Positions 23,571 through 32,774 of a stretch of DNA of 64,000 nucleotides are shown in pieces. The position numbers were made by a program, and so were the translations under genes. The notes under the pieces were generated by a model. That model did not search any database. It was given only the letters and a program-made list of their open reading frames with translations, and was not told the origin of the DNA. The DNA is taken from NCBI GenBank assembly GCA_049322355.1, contig JBMORG010000025.1, forward strand, positions 1 through 64,000, in the 5' to 3' direction. This stretch comes from 0-14-0-80-60-11 sp049322355. GTDB lineage: Bacteria; Desulfobacterota; Desulfobaccia; Desulfobaccales; 0-14-0-80-60-11. The stretch's first letter is position 1. Every line of letters begins with the position of its first letter.

Positions 23571-24716
23571 ATGAAAATGTATCTCATGACTCCGGGACCG
23601 ACCCCCGTCGCCCCGGAAACCCAGCTGGCCATGGCTCAGCCCATCATCCACCACCGCTCGCCTCAATTTATGGACATCCTGGCGGAGGTGCGGGATGGTC
23701 TGAAATACCTGTTCCAGACGGAGCAGGAAGTGTTAATGTTTACCGCCACCGGCACCGGCGCCATGGAAGGGGCGGTGGCAAACACTCTGTCTGCCGGGGA
23801 TACCGCCTTGGTGATAGACGGCGGTAAGTTTGGCGAGCGTTGGACCGAATTGTGCAACGTCTACGGGGTTAAATCGATTCGCCTTCCCGTGGAATGGGGC
23901 CGGGCGGTAGATCCCAAAGCTGTGGTCAAAGAGTTGGAGGCCAACCCGGAGATCAAAGCGGTCTTCGTTCAAGCCAACGAGACCTCCACAGGCGTGCAGC
24001 ACCCGGTGCAAGAACTGGCTCAGGTGACCAAGAACCGTCCGGGCACCATCCTGGTAGTGGACGCCATTTCGGCCCTGGGTGGTTATCCACTGCCCATGGA
24101 TGAATGGGGCATCGACGTCTTGGTGGCCGGGTCCCAAAAGGCCATGATGCTGCCTCCCGGGTTGGCGTTTGCCGCCCTGAGTCCCAAAGCCTGGGAGTTT
24201 GTCAAAAAGTCTACCCTGCCCAAATATTACTTTGATTTTAGCAAGCAACTGAAATCCCAGGGCAAGAACCAGACTCCTTATACTTCGCCGGTCTCCTTGG
24301 TTCTGGGGCTTCAGGAAGTGTTGGCCAGGATTCGCAAGTATGGGCTGGAAAAGATTTTTGCCCACAACCGGCGGCTGTCCAAGGCCACCAAGGCGGCCAT
24401 GGCCGCTATGGGCCTTAGCCTCTATTCCAAGGATAATCCTTCGGACGTCTTGACTGCAGTCGAGGCCCCGGCAGGGGTGGACGGCCAGAAAGTGGTGAGC
24501 AAGCTCAGGGAGCAGGGGATTTGGATCGCCGGAGGCCAGGCCCAGGCTAAGGGCAAGATTTTCCGCATTGCCCATATGGGTTTTATCGACACCGTGGACC
24601 TCTTGGGCACCTTGGGCGGACTGGAAATGGTGCTTAATGATTTGGGTTACAAGGTGGCGCCGGGTGTGGGCATGCGGGCCGCGCAAGAGATTTTGACCAA
24701 GGAGGCGGGTGTATGA
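23571..24716 (+). CDS. Class V aminotransferase (alanine-glyoxylate / serine-pyruvate type)
   Basis: This 381-residue PLP enzyme starts KMYLMTPGPTPVAPE and carries the PLP lysine in AGSQKAMMLPPG (about residue 195), with FTATGTGAMEGA and VDAISALGG as cofactor-binding segments. The family swaps amino groups between alanine, serine, glyoxylate and pyruvate. The stop overlaps serA by four bases. Because no serC is visible, it may serve as the phosphoserine aminotransferase for SerA's product, as related enzymes do in some anaerobes. That is inference, and a photorespiration-like role cannot be excluded. Confidence 0.88.
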   Translation: MKMYLMTPGPTPVAPETQLAMAQPIIHHRSPQFMDILAEVRDGLKYLFQTEQEVLMFTATGTGAMEGAVANTLSAGDTALVIDGGKFGERWTELCNVYGVKSIRLPVEWGRAVDPKAVVKELEANPEIKAVFVQANETSTGVQHPVQELAQVTKNRPGTILVVDAISALGGYPLPMDEWGIDVLVAGSQKAMMLPPGLAFAALSPKAWEFVKKSTLPKYYFDFSKQLKSQGKNQTPYTSPVSLVLGLQEVLARIRKYGLEKIFAHNRRLSKATKAAMAAMGLSLYSKDNPSDVLTAVEAPAGVDGQKVVSKLREQGIWIAGGQAQAKGKIFRIAHMGFIDTVDLLGTLGGLEMVLNDLGYKVAPGVGMRAAQEILTKEAGV

Positions 24717-26296
24717 AAGTCCTGATCAGCGATAACCTGCACCAAGCCGGGATTGATATCCTCAAGACCCATCCCAATATCGACGTGGTGAACCGCCCCG
24801 GCATGAAACCTGAGGAGTTGTTGGCGGAAATTAAGGATGCGGATGCCCTGGTCATCCGCAGCGCCACCAAGGTCACTGCAGACCTCATTGCCGCAGCCCC
24901 CCGGTTGAAGGTGGTAGGCCGGGCCGGCACCGGCTTGGATAACGTGGACATCCCCGCAGCCTCCAAACGGGGCATCGTGGTTATGAACACTCCGGGGGGC
25001 AACACCATCACCACTGCGGAGCATGCTCTGTCCCTGATGATGGCCTTGGCCCGGAACATTCCCCAGGCAGCGAATTCCATGCGGGAAGGCAAATGGGAGA
25101 AGAAGAAATTCCAGGGGACCGAACTGTTCAATAAAACCTTGGGAATCATCGGCATGGGGCGCATCGGCACCGTGGTGGCGGAAAGGGCCCTGGGCCTGCG
25201 GATGCGGGTTCTGTGTTATGATCCTTTCATCACCAAGGAATTGGCGGCCAAAATCGGGGCGGAACTGGTTTCCCTGGACGAGCTTTTGGCCCGTTCCGAC
25301 TTCATCACCATCCATACCCCGAAAACCAAGGATACGGCCAAACTTCTGAGCAAGGAAGCCATCATGAAAATGAAGCCCGGGGTGCGTCTGATCAACTGCG
25401 CCCGGGGAGGTCTCATCGACGAGGAAGCCTTGCTGGAGGCCTTAAAAGAAGGCAAAGTGGCCGGCGCCGCCCTGGACGTTTATGAGACTGAACCGCCGCC
25501 GGCCAACTGGGCCCTGCGGGATATGCCTAATGTGATCTGCACTCCGCATCTGGGCGCCTCCACTGAGGAAGCCCAGGCCAACGTGGCGGTGGCGGTTTGC
25601 GAGCAGATCCTGGAACTGCTCATTTACGGCACCATCAAGAACGCAGTGAATGCCCCGTCCGTAAGCCAGGAAGCCATGGCCCAACTCAAGCCCTATCTCA
25701 CGCTGGCAGAGGCTCTGGGTTCCTTTCAGGCTCAACTGGTGGAAGGCCCCGTCACTGCGGTGGCCATCGCCTATGTGGGTGAAGTGGCCAAACTGGATAC
25801 CAAACCTCTGACCCATTCCATTCTGAAGGGTTTGCTCTATCCGGTGGTGGCCGATGAAGTGAATTACGTCAATGCCCCGGCTATGGCGGCTTCCCGAGGA
25901 ATCCACATCAGTGAAGAGAAGGTCGATTCCACGGAGGACTTCTCAACGCTGATCCGCCTGACAGTTAAGGCCGGCAATGAGGAAAACTTGGTGGCCGGCA
26001 CCATCTTCGGAAAATATGAGCCGCGCTTGGTGCGGATCAATAAATTCCGCATGGAGGTCATCCCCGAGGGGCATATGCTGTTCATTTACAATACTGACCG
26101 CCCCGGGGTGATAGGCGCCATCGGCAGCACCATCGGCCGGCACAACATCAATATCGCCCGGATGACCGTGGGCCAGGAGAAGGAGCGGGGGCAGAACATC
26201 ATCCTCCTCACCACCGACACCCCTGTGACCCCTGAATGTCTGGCTGATGTCCGGGCCTTGGAGCATGTGGCCATGGCATGGCCCTTAGAGCTGTAG
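24713..26296 (+). CDS. serA: D-3-phosphoglycerate dehydrogenase
   Basis: The enzyme oxidises 3-phosphoglycerate to 3-phosphohydroxypyruvate, the first step of serine synthesis. The 527-residue length equals the long SerA form: NAD-binding core with GIIGMGRIG (about 145-153), catalytic Arg in NCARGG and His in TPHLGAST, then an intervening domain and a C-terminal ACT domain (IYNTDRPGVIGAIGSTIGRH) that usually mediates serine feedback inhibition. The ATGA overlap ties it to the preceding aminotransferase. Confidence 0.97.
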   Translation: MKVLISDNLHQAGIDILKTHPNIDVVNRPGMKPEELLAEIKDADALVIRSATKVTADLIAAAPRLKVVGRAGTGLDNVDIPAASKRGIVVMNTPGGNTITTAEHALSLMMALARNIPQAANSMREGKWEKKKFQGTELFNKTLGIIGMGRIGTVVAERALGLRMRVLCYDPFITKELAAKIGAELVSLDELLARSDFITIHTPKTKDTAKLLSKEAIMKMKPGVRLINCARGGLIDEEALLEALKEGKVAGAALDVYETEPPPANWALRDMPNVICTPHLGASTEEAQANVAVAVCEQILELLIYGTIKNAVNAPSVSQEAMAQLKPYLTLAEALGSFQAQLVEGPVTAVAIAYVGEVAKLDTKPLTHSILKGLLYPVVADEVNYVNAPAMAASRGIHISEEKVDSTEDFSTLIRLTVKAGNEENLVAGTIFGKYEPRLVRINKFRMEVIPEGHMLFIYNTDRPGVIGAIGSTIGRHNINIARMTVGQEKERGQNIILLTTDTPVTPECLADVRALEHVAMAWPLEL

Positions 26297-26328
26297 TGCC
26301 CTGAATTCTGCATTCACCGGAGGCAAGT

Positions 26329-26757
26329 ATGGGTGAGCCCGAAGAAGATAAGGGTTATACCGTCGAAGACCGGCGCTACCTGCACTTGAGCGAGGAAGAG
26401 AAGGCCAAAGTCCGGGAACAGGCGGCCAAGGACGCGGCGGCTGAGGAAGCCTTTCAGGAGGCTTCTCAGAAAGCTGCGTCCACGGCCGGTAAAACCGAAG
26501 AGCAACGACTGCTGCCAGAAATCACCTTCCCGTCCTTTATCTTCTCCTTAAGCTCTACCGCTTTCGTCAGCCTGGGAGCGGTTCCGGACCCCGAAACCGG
26601 CAAGACGGAAAAAAATCTTCCCCTGGCCAAACAGACCATCGATCTGCTGGGCCTGCTACGGGAAAAAACCCGGAACAATCTGACCCAAGAAGAAGAAAAC
26701 CTCTTCGATCACCTGCTCTATGATTTGCGGATGGCGTATGTCCGGGAGGTCGGCTGA
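26329..26757 (+). CDS. DUF1844 domain protein
   Basis: The 142-residue protein has a charged, Ala/Glu-rich N-terminal half. The C-terminal half is the DUF1844 unit, seen as TFPSFIFSLSSTAFVSLGAVPDPETGK and AKQTIDLLGLLREKTRNNLTQEEENLF (given by their course, residues about 65-130). The function is not established. Its presence just before ispE is common in Desulfobacterota. The ATG follows GGAGG, and the gene ends five bases before ispE, so co-translation is likely. Confidence 0.85.
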   Translation: MGEPEEDKGYTVEDRRYLHLSEEEKAKVREQAAKDAAAEEAFQEASQKAASTAGKTEEQRLLPEITFPSFIFSLSSTAFVSLGAVPDPETGKTEKNLPLAKQTIDLLGLLREKTRNNLTQEEENLFDHLLYDLRMAYVREVG

Positions 26758-26762
26758 TTAGG

Positions 26763-27644
26763 GTGGAAGGCGGGGTCCGGGTGCGGTGTCCCGCTAAGGT
26801 CAATCTCTACCTGCGGGTGGTGGGGCGCCGCCCCGACGGTTACCACGAATTGGTGACCGTGATGCAACCCCTGACCCTGGCCGATGAACTGGCGGTCACA
26901 ATGAGCGGAGAAGGTATCCGCCTGGAATGCGATTCGCCGGAGTTGCCCACCGGGCCTGAGAATCTGGTATGGCGCGCTGCCCGGCTGTTTCAGGAGGAGA
27001 CCGGGGAGAAGTCTGGGGTGCTTCTTAGCTTGAACAAGCGGATACCCGTAGCCGCGGGTCTGGGAGGGGGAAGCAGCGACGCCGCAGGAACCTTGTTAGC
27101 CCTGAACCAGCTGTCGGATCGGCCTCTTCCAAAAGCCCGTCTCCATCACCTGGCCGGCCTTTTGGGGGCTGACGTGCCGTTTTTTCTAAGCCGGGAACCG
27201 GCGGTGGGACGGGGCATCGGTACCCAACTCAGCCCCGTGACTCTGCTGCCTTACTGGTATCTGCTGCTCAATCCGGGGGTTCCCTTATCCACTCGTTGGG
27301 TCTATGAAAATCTCGATGTTGCCAGATTGCCGGGTCCGCCTGCGATGGAAACCTGGAACCCGGACCACCCGGAGATGTGGGTGCGGAACGATCTGGGGGC
27401 GGTAGCCCTAAAGCGCTTTCCCGAACTGGCAACGCTCCTGGATGATCTTAGGGACGCGGGGGCCTGGACCCAGGGGATTTCGGGAAGCGGGCCTACTCTT
27501 TTCGGCCTGTTTCATACGCGGGAGGAAGCCCGGCAAGCGGGCCTGAGGCTGCGCCGGACTTTCCGAGGTTGGTTGGTGGCGGCTCGGGGGCTAACAGGTT
27601 CTGAGTCTGAGACGACCTGGGAGAACGATGTATGGACGATCTGA
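26763..27644 (+). CDS. ispE: 4-diphosphocytidyl-2-C-methyl-D-erythritol kinase
   Basis: IspE phosphorylates CDP-methylerythritol in the non-mevalonate isoprenoid pathway. This GHMP kinase has VRCPAKVNLYLRVVGRRPDGYHEL at the N-terminus (given by its course), the ATP loop PVAAGLGGGSSDAAG near residue 97, and GISGSGPTLFGLF in the third motif. It has 293 residues and starts at GTG 26763. Its 3' end overlaps prs by 13 bases, a common ispE-prs arrangement. Confidence 0.96.
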   Translation: MEGGVRVRCPAKVNLYLRVVGRRPDGYHELVTVMQPLTLADELAVTMSGEGIRLECDSPELPTGPENLVWRAARLFQEETGEKSGVLLSLNKRIPVAAGLGGGSSDAAGTLLALNQLSDRPLPKARLHHLAGLLGADVPFFLSREPAVGRGIGTQLSPVTLLPYWYLLLNPGVPLSTRWVYENLDVARLPGPPAMETWNPDHPEMWVRNDLGAVALKRFPELATLLDDLRDAGAWTQGISGSGPTLFGLFHTREEARQAGLRLRRTFRGWLVAARGLTGSESETTWENDVWTI

Positions 27645-28567
27645 AAATCTTTGCCGGTAATGCCAATCGGCCCCTAGCGGATAAAATCTGCCAGCATCTC
27701 GGGATACCGCTGGGAGATGCTGCGGTGGGGACCTTTTCCGACGGGGAAATTTCGGTGGAGTTCCATGAGAATGTTCGGGGCAAGGATGTTTACGTCGTGC
27801 AACCCACTTCCATGCCCTGCAACGAACACTTGCTGGAACTGCTCATCATGTGTGATGCCCTGAAACGGGCCTCGGCCCGGTGCATTACTGCCGTGGTCAC
27901 TTATTACGCCTATGCCCGCCAGGATCGCAAGACGGCTCCCCGTACCCCCATTTCAGCCAAACTGGTGGCAGATCTCATCACCACCGCGGGGGCTAACCGC
28001 ATGCTCACCATGGACCTGCACACCGGGCAGATTCAAGGATTTTTCAACATTCCCGTGGACCATCTCTATGCGGCTCCGGTGACCCTGGAATATATCCGGG
28101 AGAATTTCACCGAGGACGTGGTGGTGGTGTCCCCTGATGCCGGCGGGGTGGAGCGGGCCCGGGCCTTTGCCAAGCGTCTGAATACCTCCCTGGCTATTAT
28201 TGATAAGCGCCGGGACGCCACCGCCATCAAAGCCATGACCCTGATCGGCAATGTCTGGGGCAAGGAAGCCATCATTCTGGACGACATGGTCACCACCGGG
28301 GCCACCCTGACCATGGCGGCGGACTTGCTCATGCGCCACGGGGTGCGCACAGTTCATGCCTGCGTCACCCATCCGGTGATGTCCCGCAACGCGGTGAGCA
28401 ACCTGCAGGGGTCCATGATCCAGACCTTGGCGGTTACGGACACCATTCCTCTTACCCCTGAAGCCGCAGCCTTGGAGAAAATTCGGGTCCTGTCAGTGGC
28501 TCCGCTCCTGGGGGAGGCCATCAAGCGGATCCATAACCAGGATTCGGTTAGTTCTCTCTTTGTTTGA
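27632..28567 (+). CDS. prs: Ribose-phosphate pyrophosphokinase
   Basis: PRPP synthetase makes phosphoribosyl pyrophosphate from ribose 5-phosphate and ATP for nucleotide, His and Trp synthesis. The 311-residue protein shows FSDGEISVEFHENVRGKDVYVVQ, the YYAYARQDRK active-site segment, DLHTGQIQGFF and the PRPP loop DDMVTTGATL. The gene starts inside the end of ispE. No rplY gene lies between it and pth, unlike in many related genomes. Confidence 0.97.
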   Translation: MDDLKIFAGNANRPLADKICQHLGIPLGDAAVGTFSDGEISVEFHENVRGKDVYVVQPTSMPCNEHLLELLIMCDALKRASARCITAVVTYYAYARQDRKTAPRTPISAKLVADLITTAGANRMLTMDLHTGQIQGFFNIPVDHLYAAPVTLEYIRENFTEDVVVVSPDAGGVERARAFAKRLNTSLAIIDKRRDATAIKAMTLIGNVWGKEAIILDDMVTTGATLTMAADLLMRHGVRTVHACVTHPVMSRNAVSNLQGSMIQTLAVTDTIPLTPEAAALEKIRVLSVAPLLGEAIKRIHNQDSVSSLFV

Positions 28568-28723
28568 GGGCTATCTGCGGTCAGCTTTCAAACTTTCGTA
28601 ATTAGAAAATTTATCATTGACTTGGGGTCCATCCCCGTTCCAGTTGATAATCTTTTAAATTATAAATTCTCGGGCTATACAGCAGTTGGCTGATAGCTGT
28701 CCGCTGGTTAACTGAAGGCAGAT

Positions 28724-29308
28724 ATGCGGTTAATTGTGGGATTGGGTAATCCCGGCCGGGAGTACGCCTGGACCAAGCACAACTTGGGTTTCCAGGTAGT
28801 GGCTTATCTGTCGGAACTGTGGGGTATACCGCTCAACCGCAACAGCCATGCGGCTCTCTGGGGTCGAGGCCGGATGGGTCAGGATGCGGTCATCCTGGCG
28901 CAACCCACCACCTATATGAATCGCAGCGGTCAGGCGATTTCCAGCCTCCTGGCCTATTTCAAGCTTACCCCCGGAGATTTGGTGGTTATCCATGATGATC
29001 TGGATGTGCCGCCGTGGCGCCTGAAACTGGTGGAACGGGGCGGTCCCGGCGGCCACAAGGGGGTGTTGGACATCATCGCTAAGCTCCACACCGACGAATT
29101 CCTCCGGGTGAAGATGGGCATTGGCCGGCCGCCACTCATGATGCCCACGGAAAAATATGTACTCTCCCCCTTTCCGGCGGCGGAGGCGGAAAACGTCGCC
29201 GTGTTAATAGAGCGGGCAGCCCAGGCGGTCGCGACGTTGATAACAGAGGGGTTGGCTGCAGCCCAGAATCGCTTCCATGGAGAGGGGGCGTCTGAGGCAG
29301 GGGATTAA
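28724..29308 (+). CDS. pth: Peptidyl-tRNA hydrolase
   Basis: Pth releases tRNA from peptidyl-tRNA that dropped off ribosomes. The 194-residue protein has GLGNPGREYAWTKHNLGF with catalytic His20, the substrate-binding Asn in TTYMNRSG, and DDLDVPPWRLKLVERGGPGGHKG. The ATG at 28724 follows GAAGGCAG. It is separated from prs by 156 bases with no detectable gene. A heptad repeat and C-rich hairpins follow its stop. Confidence 0.97.
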   Translation: MRLIVGLGNPGREYAWTKHNLGFQVVAYLSELWGIPLNRNSHAALWGRGRMGQDAVILAQPTTYMNRSGQAISSLLAYFKLTPGDLVVIHDDLDVPPWRLKLVERGGPGGHKGVLDIIAKLHTDEFLRVKMGIGRPPLMMPTEKYVLSPFPAAEAENVAVLIERAAQAVATLITEGLAAAQNRFHGEGASEAGD

Positions 29309-29310
29309 AA

Positions 29311-29465
29311 CAGTTTTCGGTTTTCAGTTTTGATAGCTTAGTAAAAAGTTAAAAATTCCCTCCCCCTTGATGGGGGAGGGTTAGGGTGGGGGTGAACTAA
29401 TTCGCATCTTTTACCAGTTATCTTCTCTTCGCCCTTCCCTTAATCCCCTCCCACCAGGGGAGGGG
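29311..29465 (+). repeat. Heptads plus two C-rich hairpins after pth
   Basis: Three heptads (CAGTTTT, CGGTTTT, CAGTTTT) occupy 29311-29331. A 9-bp C-rich stem at 29358-29380 lies within the block 29351-29395, the inverted counterpart of 19151-19195. A second stem, CCCCTCCC...GGGAGGGG, spans 29445-29465. The run is adjacent to pth and ends about 80 bases before the next start. No coding sequence is present. Confidence 0.7.
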
Positions 29466-29543
29466 AAAATGACTTATTATGAGTTCATCAGTATCTTTGC
29501 TGAAAGCTGATTGCTGACAGCTTTTTCATTAGGAGGAAGAAGC

Positions 29544-30029
29544 ATGCCGCCCAGACAGGATGACGACGACCGGGAGCGGCCCAGCTGGCGGGAAATCGAT
29601 CAACGGCGGGACGGTTCCCGCCACCGGGCTCCGGAAAAAACCAGAGTGCCAAAAAAACAGGCGGAGATGATCCGGAAACAGGCGCTTGCCCAAGCCGAGG
29701 CCTTGTTCAAGGGCAAACGCAGTCGGCCGGAATATCAAACCGATCTTAAGAAGTTGGAGGCCAGCCACGGCAGCAAAAAATTTCCCGGGATGGCAAAAAA
29801 GTTTCTGGAGGATTACGGCTTGCCGGAAGAGTGGGGTGCCTTGACCAGGTTTTTAGATTATCCTGAACCTGCCGTGGTGGTGGAAGTGCTAAGGGCTATG
29901 GCAGCTCAGCTGGAAAAGCGCAGCCGGGTGGAGAAGCAGGGTTTTAAGGGCAGACTGCAAATTTTGACCTTAACCAGCCAGCATCAGGACATCAGGCGGG
30001 TGGCTGAGGAGATTCTAACGGGACTTTAA
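29544..30029 (+). CDS. Conserved-looking hypothetical basic protein
   Basis: ATG 29544 is chosen because AGGAGG lies just upstream, giving 161 residues. The N-terminal 60 residues are highly charged (PPRQDDDDRERPSW, RAPEKTRVPKKQAEMIRKQ). A helical region follows (QALAQAEALFKGKRS), then an apparently folded C-terminus with FLDYPEPAVVVEVLRAMAAQLEKRS and GRLQILTLTSQHQDIRRVAEEIL, which resembles a HEAT-like helix pair. No family is recognised. The codon pattern is like its neighbours, so it is probably a real gene. Confidence 0.72.
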   Translation: MPPRQDDDDRERPSWREIDQRRDGSRHRAPEKTRVPKKQAEMIRKQALAQAEALFKGKRSRPEYQTDLKKLEASHGSKKFPGMAKKFLEDYGLPEEWGALTRFLDYPEPAVVVEVLRAMAAQLEKRSRVEKQGFKGRLQILTLTSQHQDIRRVAEEILTGL

Positions 30030-30171
30030 TGAAAAATTATTGTTATAATTAATTATTTTCTTGACAATTAAATTAATATTAATTAAGTCAGGTTATAAAT
30101 AATTAAATTAATAAAAAGTTATCATCTATTAATTATCAGGATCATTGAAGGTGGCACAAGGAGGTGCTTCC

Positions 30172-31206
30172 ATGATCAGGATTGATCAACGTGTGGCTCA
30201 GATAGGAGATTTTCCGCCTAAACTTCCGATCCCCGAATTAACCCACATCATCACAGCAGACCCTTATTTAAAAGAAATTCTGGAGAGACTTCCCACTTTT
30301 GCCAATTCGGATTTGCCTATTTTACTCACAGGGGAGCCGGGCACTGGCAAAGAGTTGGTGGCCAAAGCTCTTTGTGCCCTGGGACCCCCCTGGCGCAAGA
30401 CTTGCCAGCGCCTCAACTGCGCTGCTCTGACGGAGTCTTTGGCGTGCAGTGAGCTCTTTGGACACGTTAGGGGGGCCTTTACTGACGCCCGCCATACCCG
30501 CCCTGGTAAATTCAGGCTGGCCCATGGCGGCAGCCTGTTTTTGGATGAAGTGGGTGATCTGCCCATGTCCATCCAACCCCGGTTACTCCGGGCGGTGGAA
30601 CAGGGGGAGATCGAGCCGGTGGGCGGCGACGGCCCGGTGGAAGTTGATGTGCGCCTGATATCTGCAACCAACCAGGACTTGCCCCGGCTTATTGCCCAGG
30701 GACGCTTCCGTCAAGATTTGTATGACCGTCTGGCGGTGCTGGCCATCCACCTCCCACCTTTAAGGGAGCGGCCCGACGACATTCACTTGTTGGCCGGTCA
30801 TTTCGCCCGGGAAACGGGCCAGCGTTTTGGCCGTGAGGTTTCCTTCAAGTTCAGCAATGGCGCCAGGAGTCGTTTGCAGAATCACCCTTGGCCCGGGAAT
30901 GTGCGCGAACTCAAGAATGTGGTCACCCGGGCAGTATTATTCAGCGCCGAAGGCGTTATCAGGGCTGAAGATCTTTCTTTTACCACACCGCACTTGACTT
31001 TGGCGCCGATGGGAAACCAGGCCGCTTCAGAGGTGGTTATGGCTTCCCGACCTTCACCGGGGCGCCTCAGGGAACTCCTGGAGGCCGAAAGGGGCAACAT
31101 TTCCGCAGTGAGCCGCCGCTTGCAGGTCTGCAGCAAGACCGTCTACCGCTGGCTCAAGAGCCATGAGATCGATCTGGTGAATATCCGGGGGACTGCGGTA
31201 GTGTGA
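30172..31206 (+). CDS. Sigma-54-dependent activator without a sensor domain
   Basis: The 344-residue protein is an AAA+ enhancer-binding protein: Walker A GEPGTGKE (54-61), L1 loop GAFTDA (101-106), Walker B LFLDEVGDLP (122-131), an R-finger region and a C-terminal Fis-like helix-turn-helix (NISAVSRRLQVCSKTVYRWLK). There is no receiver, PAS or GAF domain, so activity would be set by a partner, as with PspF. The loop has Asp where the consensus GAFTGA has Gly. ATG 30172 follows AAGGAGG. The target promoter is not identifiable here. Confidence 0.88.
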   Translation: MIRIDQRVAQIGDFPPKLPIPELTHIITADPYLKEILERLPTFANSDLPILLTGEPGTGKELVAKALCALGPPWRKTCQRLNCAALTESLACSELFGHVRGAFTDARHTRPGKFRLAHGGSLFLDEVGDLPMSIQPRLLRAVEQGEIEPVGGDGPVEVDVRLISATNQDLPRLIAQGRFRQDLYDRLAVLAIHLPPLRERPDDIHLLAGHFARETGQRFGREVSFKFSNGARSRLQNHPWPGNVRELKNVVTRAVLFSAEGVIRAEDLSFTTPHLTLAPMGNQAASEVVMASRPSPGRLRELLEAERGNISAVSRRLQVCSKTVYRWLKSHEIDLVNIRGTAVV

Positions 31207-31304
31207 GTCAATTTCGTTAAAAACTGTAAGTTTAGTTAACTTATGTTCTTGCTTGGAAGCAGGAAATAGCACAACCATCTTGGCGTCAGGTGCAACCGAC
31301 AAAA

Positions 31305-31335
31305 AAAACCGCCTTTCCGAATGGAAGGCGGTTTT
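31305..31335. terminator. Bidirectional intrinsic terminator
   Basis: AAAACCGCCTTTC pairs with GGAAGGCGGTTTT (about 13 bp, one G-U) around a 5-base loop. Runs of A on the left and T on the right provide U-tracts on both strands. It sits between the convergent ends of the sigma-54 activator (+) and nuoN (-), about 100 bases after the former and 22 before the latter. Confidence 0.9.
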
Positions 31336-31356
31336 CGTCTTTAAAAAAATCCAATA

Positions 31357-32772
31357 TCAAAGGATCATTTTTGCTGCAACTTTAGCTAGTTCCACGATGC
31401 GATCCGGAAAGAAGCCGAAGCCGATGATAATGGCAGCCAGGGCGTAATTCAGCAGGCGGATGGGCATGCTGAGCTGGATAGCCGGAAGGCCAGGATCGTC
31501 GATGAAATAAGCGGCATAGATCACTTTCAGATAGTAATAGAGACAGATAGTGCCGTTGATCGCCCCGATAAGTACCAGCCAGAAGTAGCCCGCGTTCATG
31601 GCCGAGGTGAAAATCAACAGCTTGCCGGTAAAGCCGATGGAGGGCGGTACCCCGGCCAGGGCGAAGATCCCCAGGATGAGGCTCATTGACAGCAAGGGGC
31701 TGCGGCGGTAAAGCCCGGCCAGTTCGGCGATCTTCAGGTCCCGGCCGTCGGTGGCCACCTCAGAGAGCACCATGAACACGGTGAAATTCATCACCAGGTA
31801 AGCCAAAGCATAATAAATGGCCCCGATGTAGCCGGCCTCGGTGATGGTCAGGATACCCATGAGAAAGACCCCGGCATGGGCAATGGAGGAGTAGGCCAGC
31901 ATGCGTTTGAAGTCTTTCTGGATAATGGCCACCAGGTTGCCCAGGGTCATGGAAACGATGGAGAGGACGACCAGGGCGATGGTATAGTTATAGCCGAAGG
32001 CCTGGCCCAGAGCCGCAAAGCGCAACAACAGGGCTACGGCTGCGGCCTTGGAGGCGGTGGCGATGAAGGTGACGATTTGATTGGCACCGCCCTGATAAAC
32101 GTCCGGGGCCCAGAAGTGGAACGGGAACACAGACAGCTTGAACAAAAAGCCGGCCATAGCCAGGAGCAGGCCAATGATGCCAATGGGGCTGTTCATCAAC
32201 TGGCCCATTTTGGGCAGAATCTCGGAGAGATAGGTGGTGCCGGTGGCGCCGAAAATGTAGCTCAAGCCGAAAAGCATGAAGCCCGATGACACTGCGCCGA
32301 TGAAGAGGTACTTGATGCCAGCTTCCACGTCGATGCCGTCACCCCGGCGCAGGGGCACCAAGATATACAAGGAATAAGAGGACAACTCCAGGGCCACGTA
32401 AATGGTAAGGAGTTCCACCGATGAAACCAGCATCATCATACCGATGGTTGTGGTGGTGAGGAAGAGGTAGCATTCCGCCTGGTAGCGTTCCTCGATGTGA
32501 GCCAGGTTGTGAGAGATGGTCAAGGCCAAGAAGAGTCCCAACGCCAAGGCGAACTTGAATATCTGGCTGAAAAGGTCCACCCGGTAGGCCTTGAAGAACA
32601 GCTCCCCCTGTTGGAACAGGCAGTAAGCGGTGACCAGGACACCGATGGCCGACAAGGCCAGGGCGATTTGGTAGTCCTGCTTAACCTGAACCTGGCGCCT
32701 CAGCGTGAGGCAGAAGAAGACCAGGGCCATGCCCAGATAATAAAGTTCCGGTCCGAAAAGCATCATGTTCAT
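31357..32772 (-). CDS. nuoN: NADH-quinone oxidoreductase (complex I) subunit N
   Basis: NuoN is one of three antiporter-like membrane subunits that pump protons. The 471-residue, roughly 14-helix protein carries the transport signatures VALELSSYSLYIL (Glu in helix 5), FKLSVFPFHFWAPDVYQG (Lys in helix 7) and QKDFKRMLAYSSIAHAG (Lys in helix 8). Last gene of the operon, two bases after nuoM, followed directly by the bidirectional terminator. Confidence 0.96.
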   Translation of the reverse strand: MNMMLFGPELYYLGMALVFFCLTLRRQVQVKQDYQIALALSAIGVLVTAYCLFQQGELFFKAYRVDLFSQIFKFALALGLFLALTISHNLAHIEERYQAECYLFLTTTTIGMMMLVSSVELLTIYVALELSSYSLYILVPLRRGDGIDVEAGIKYLFIGAVSSGFMLFGLSYIFGATGTTYLSEILPKMGQLMNSPIGIIGLLLAMAGFLFKLSVFPFHFWAPDVYQGGANQIVTFIATASKAAAVALLLRFAALGQAFGYNYTIALVVLSIVSMTLGNLVAIIQKDFKRMLAYSSIAHAGVFLMGILTITEAGYIGAIYYALAYLVMNFTVFMVLSEVATDGRDLKIAELAGLYRRSPLLSMSLILGIFALAGVPPSIGFTGKLLIFTSAMNAGYFWLVLIGAINGTICLYYYLKVIYAAYFIDDPGLPAIQLSMPIRLLNYALAAIIIGFGFFPDRIVELAKVAAKMIL

Positions 32773-32774
32773 GG

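Noticed and set aside
30061..30089. TTGACA upstream of the sigma-54 activator as a promoter
   Set aside because: No acceptable -10 box lies 16-18 bases downstream, and AT-rich sequence produces such boxes by chance.
30155..30170. TGGCAC as a -24 element of a sigma-54 promoter
   Set aside because: The matching -12 TTGC is missing, and the site overlaps the ribosome site of the activator gene.
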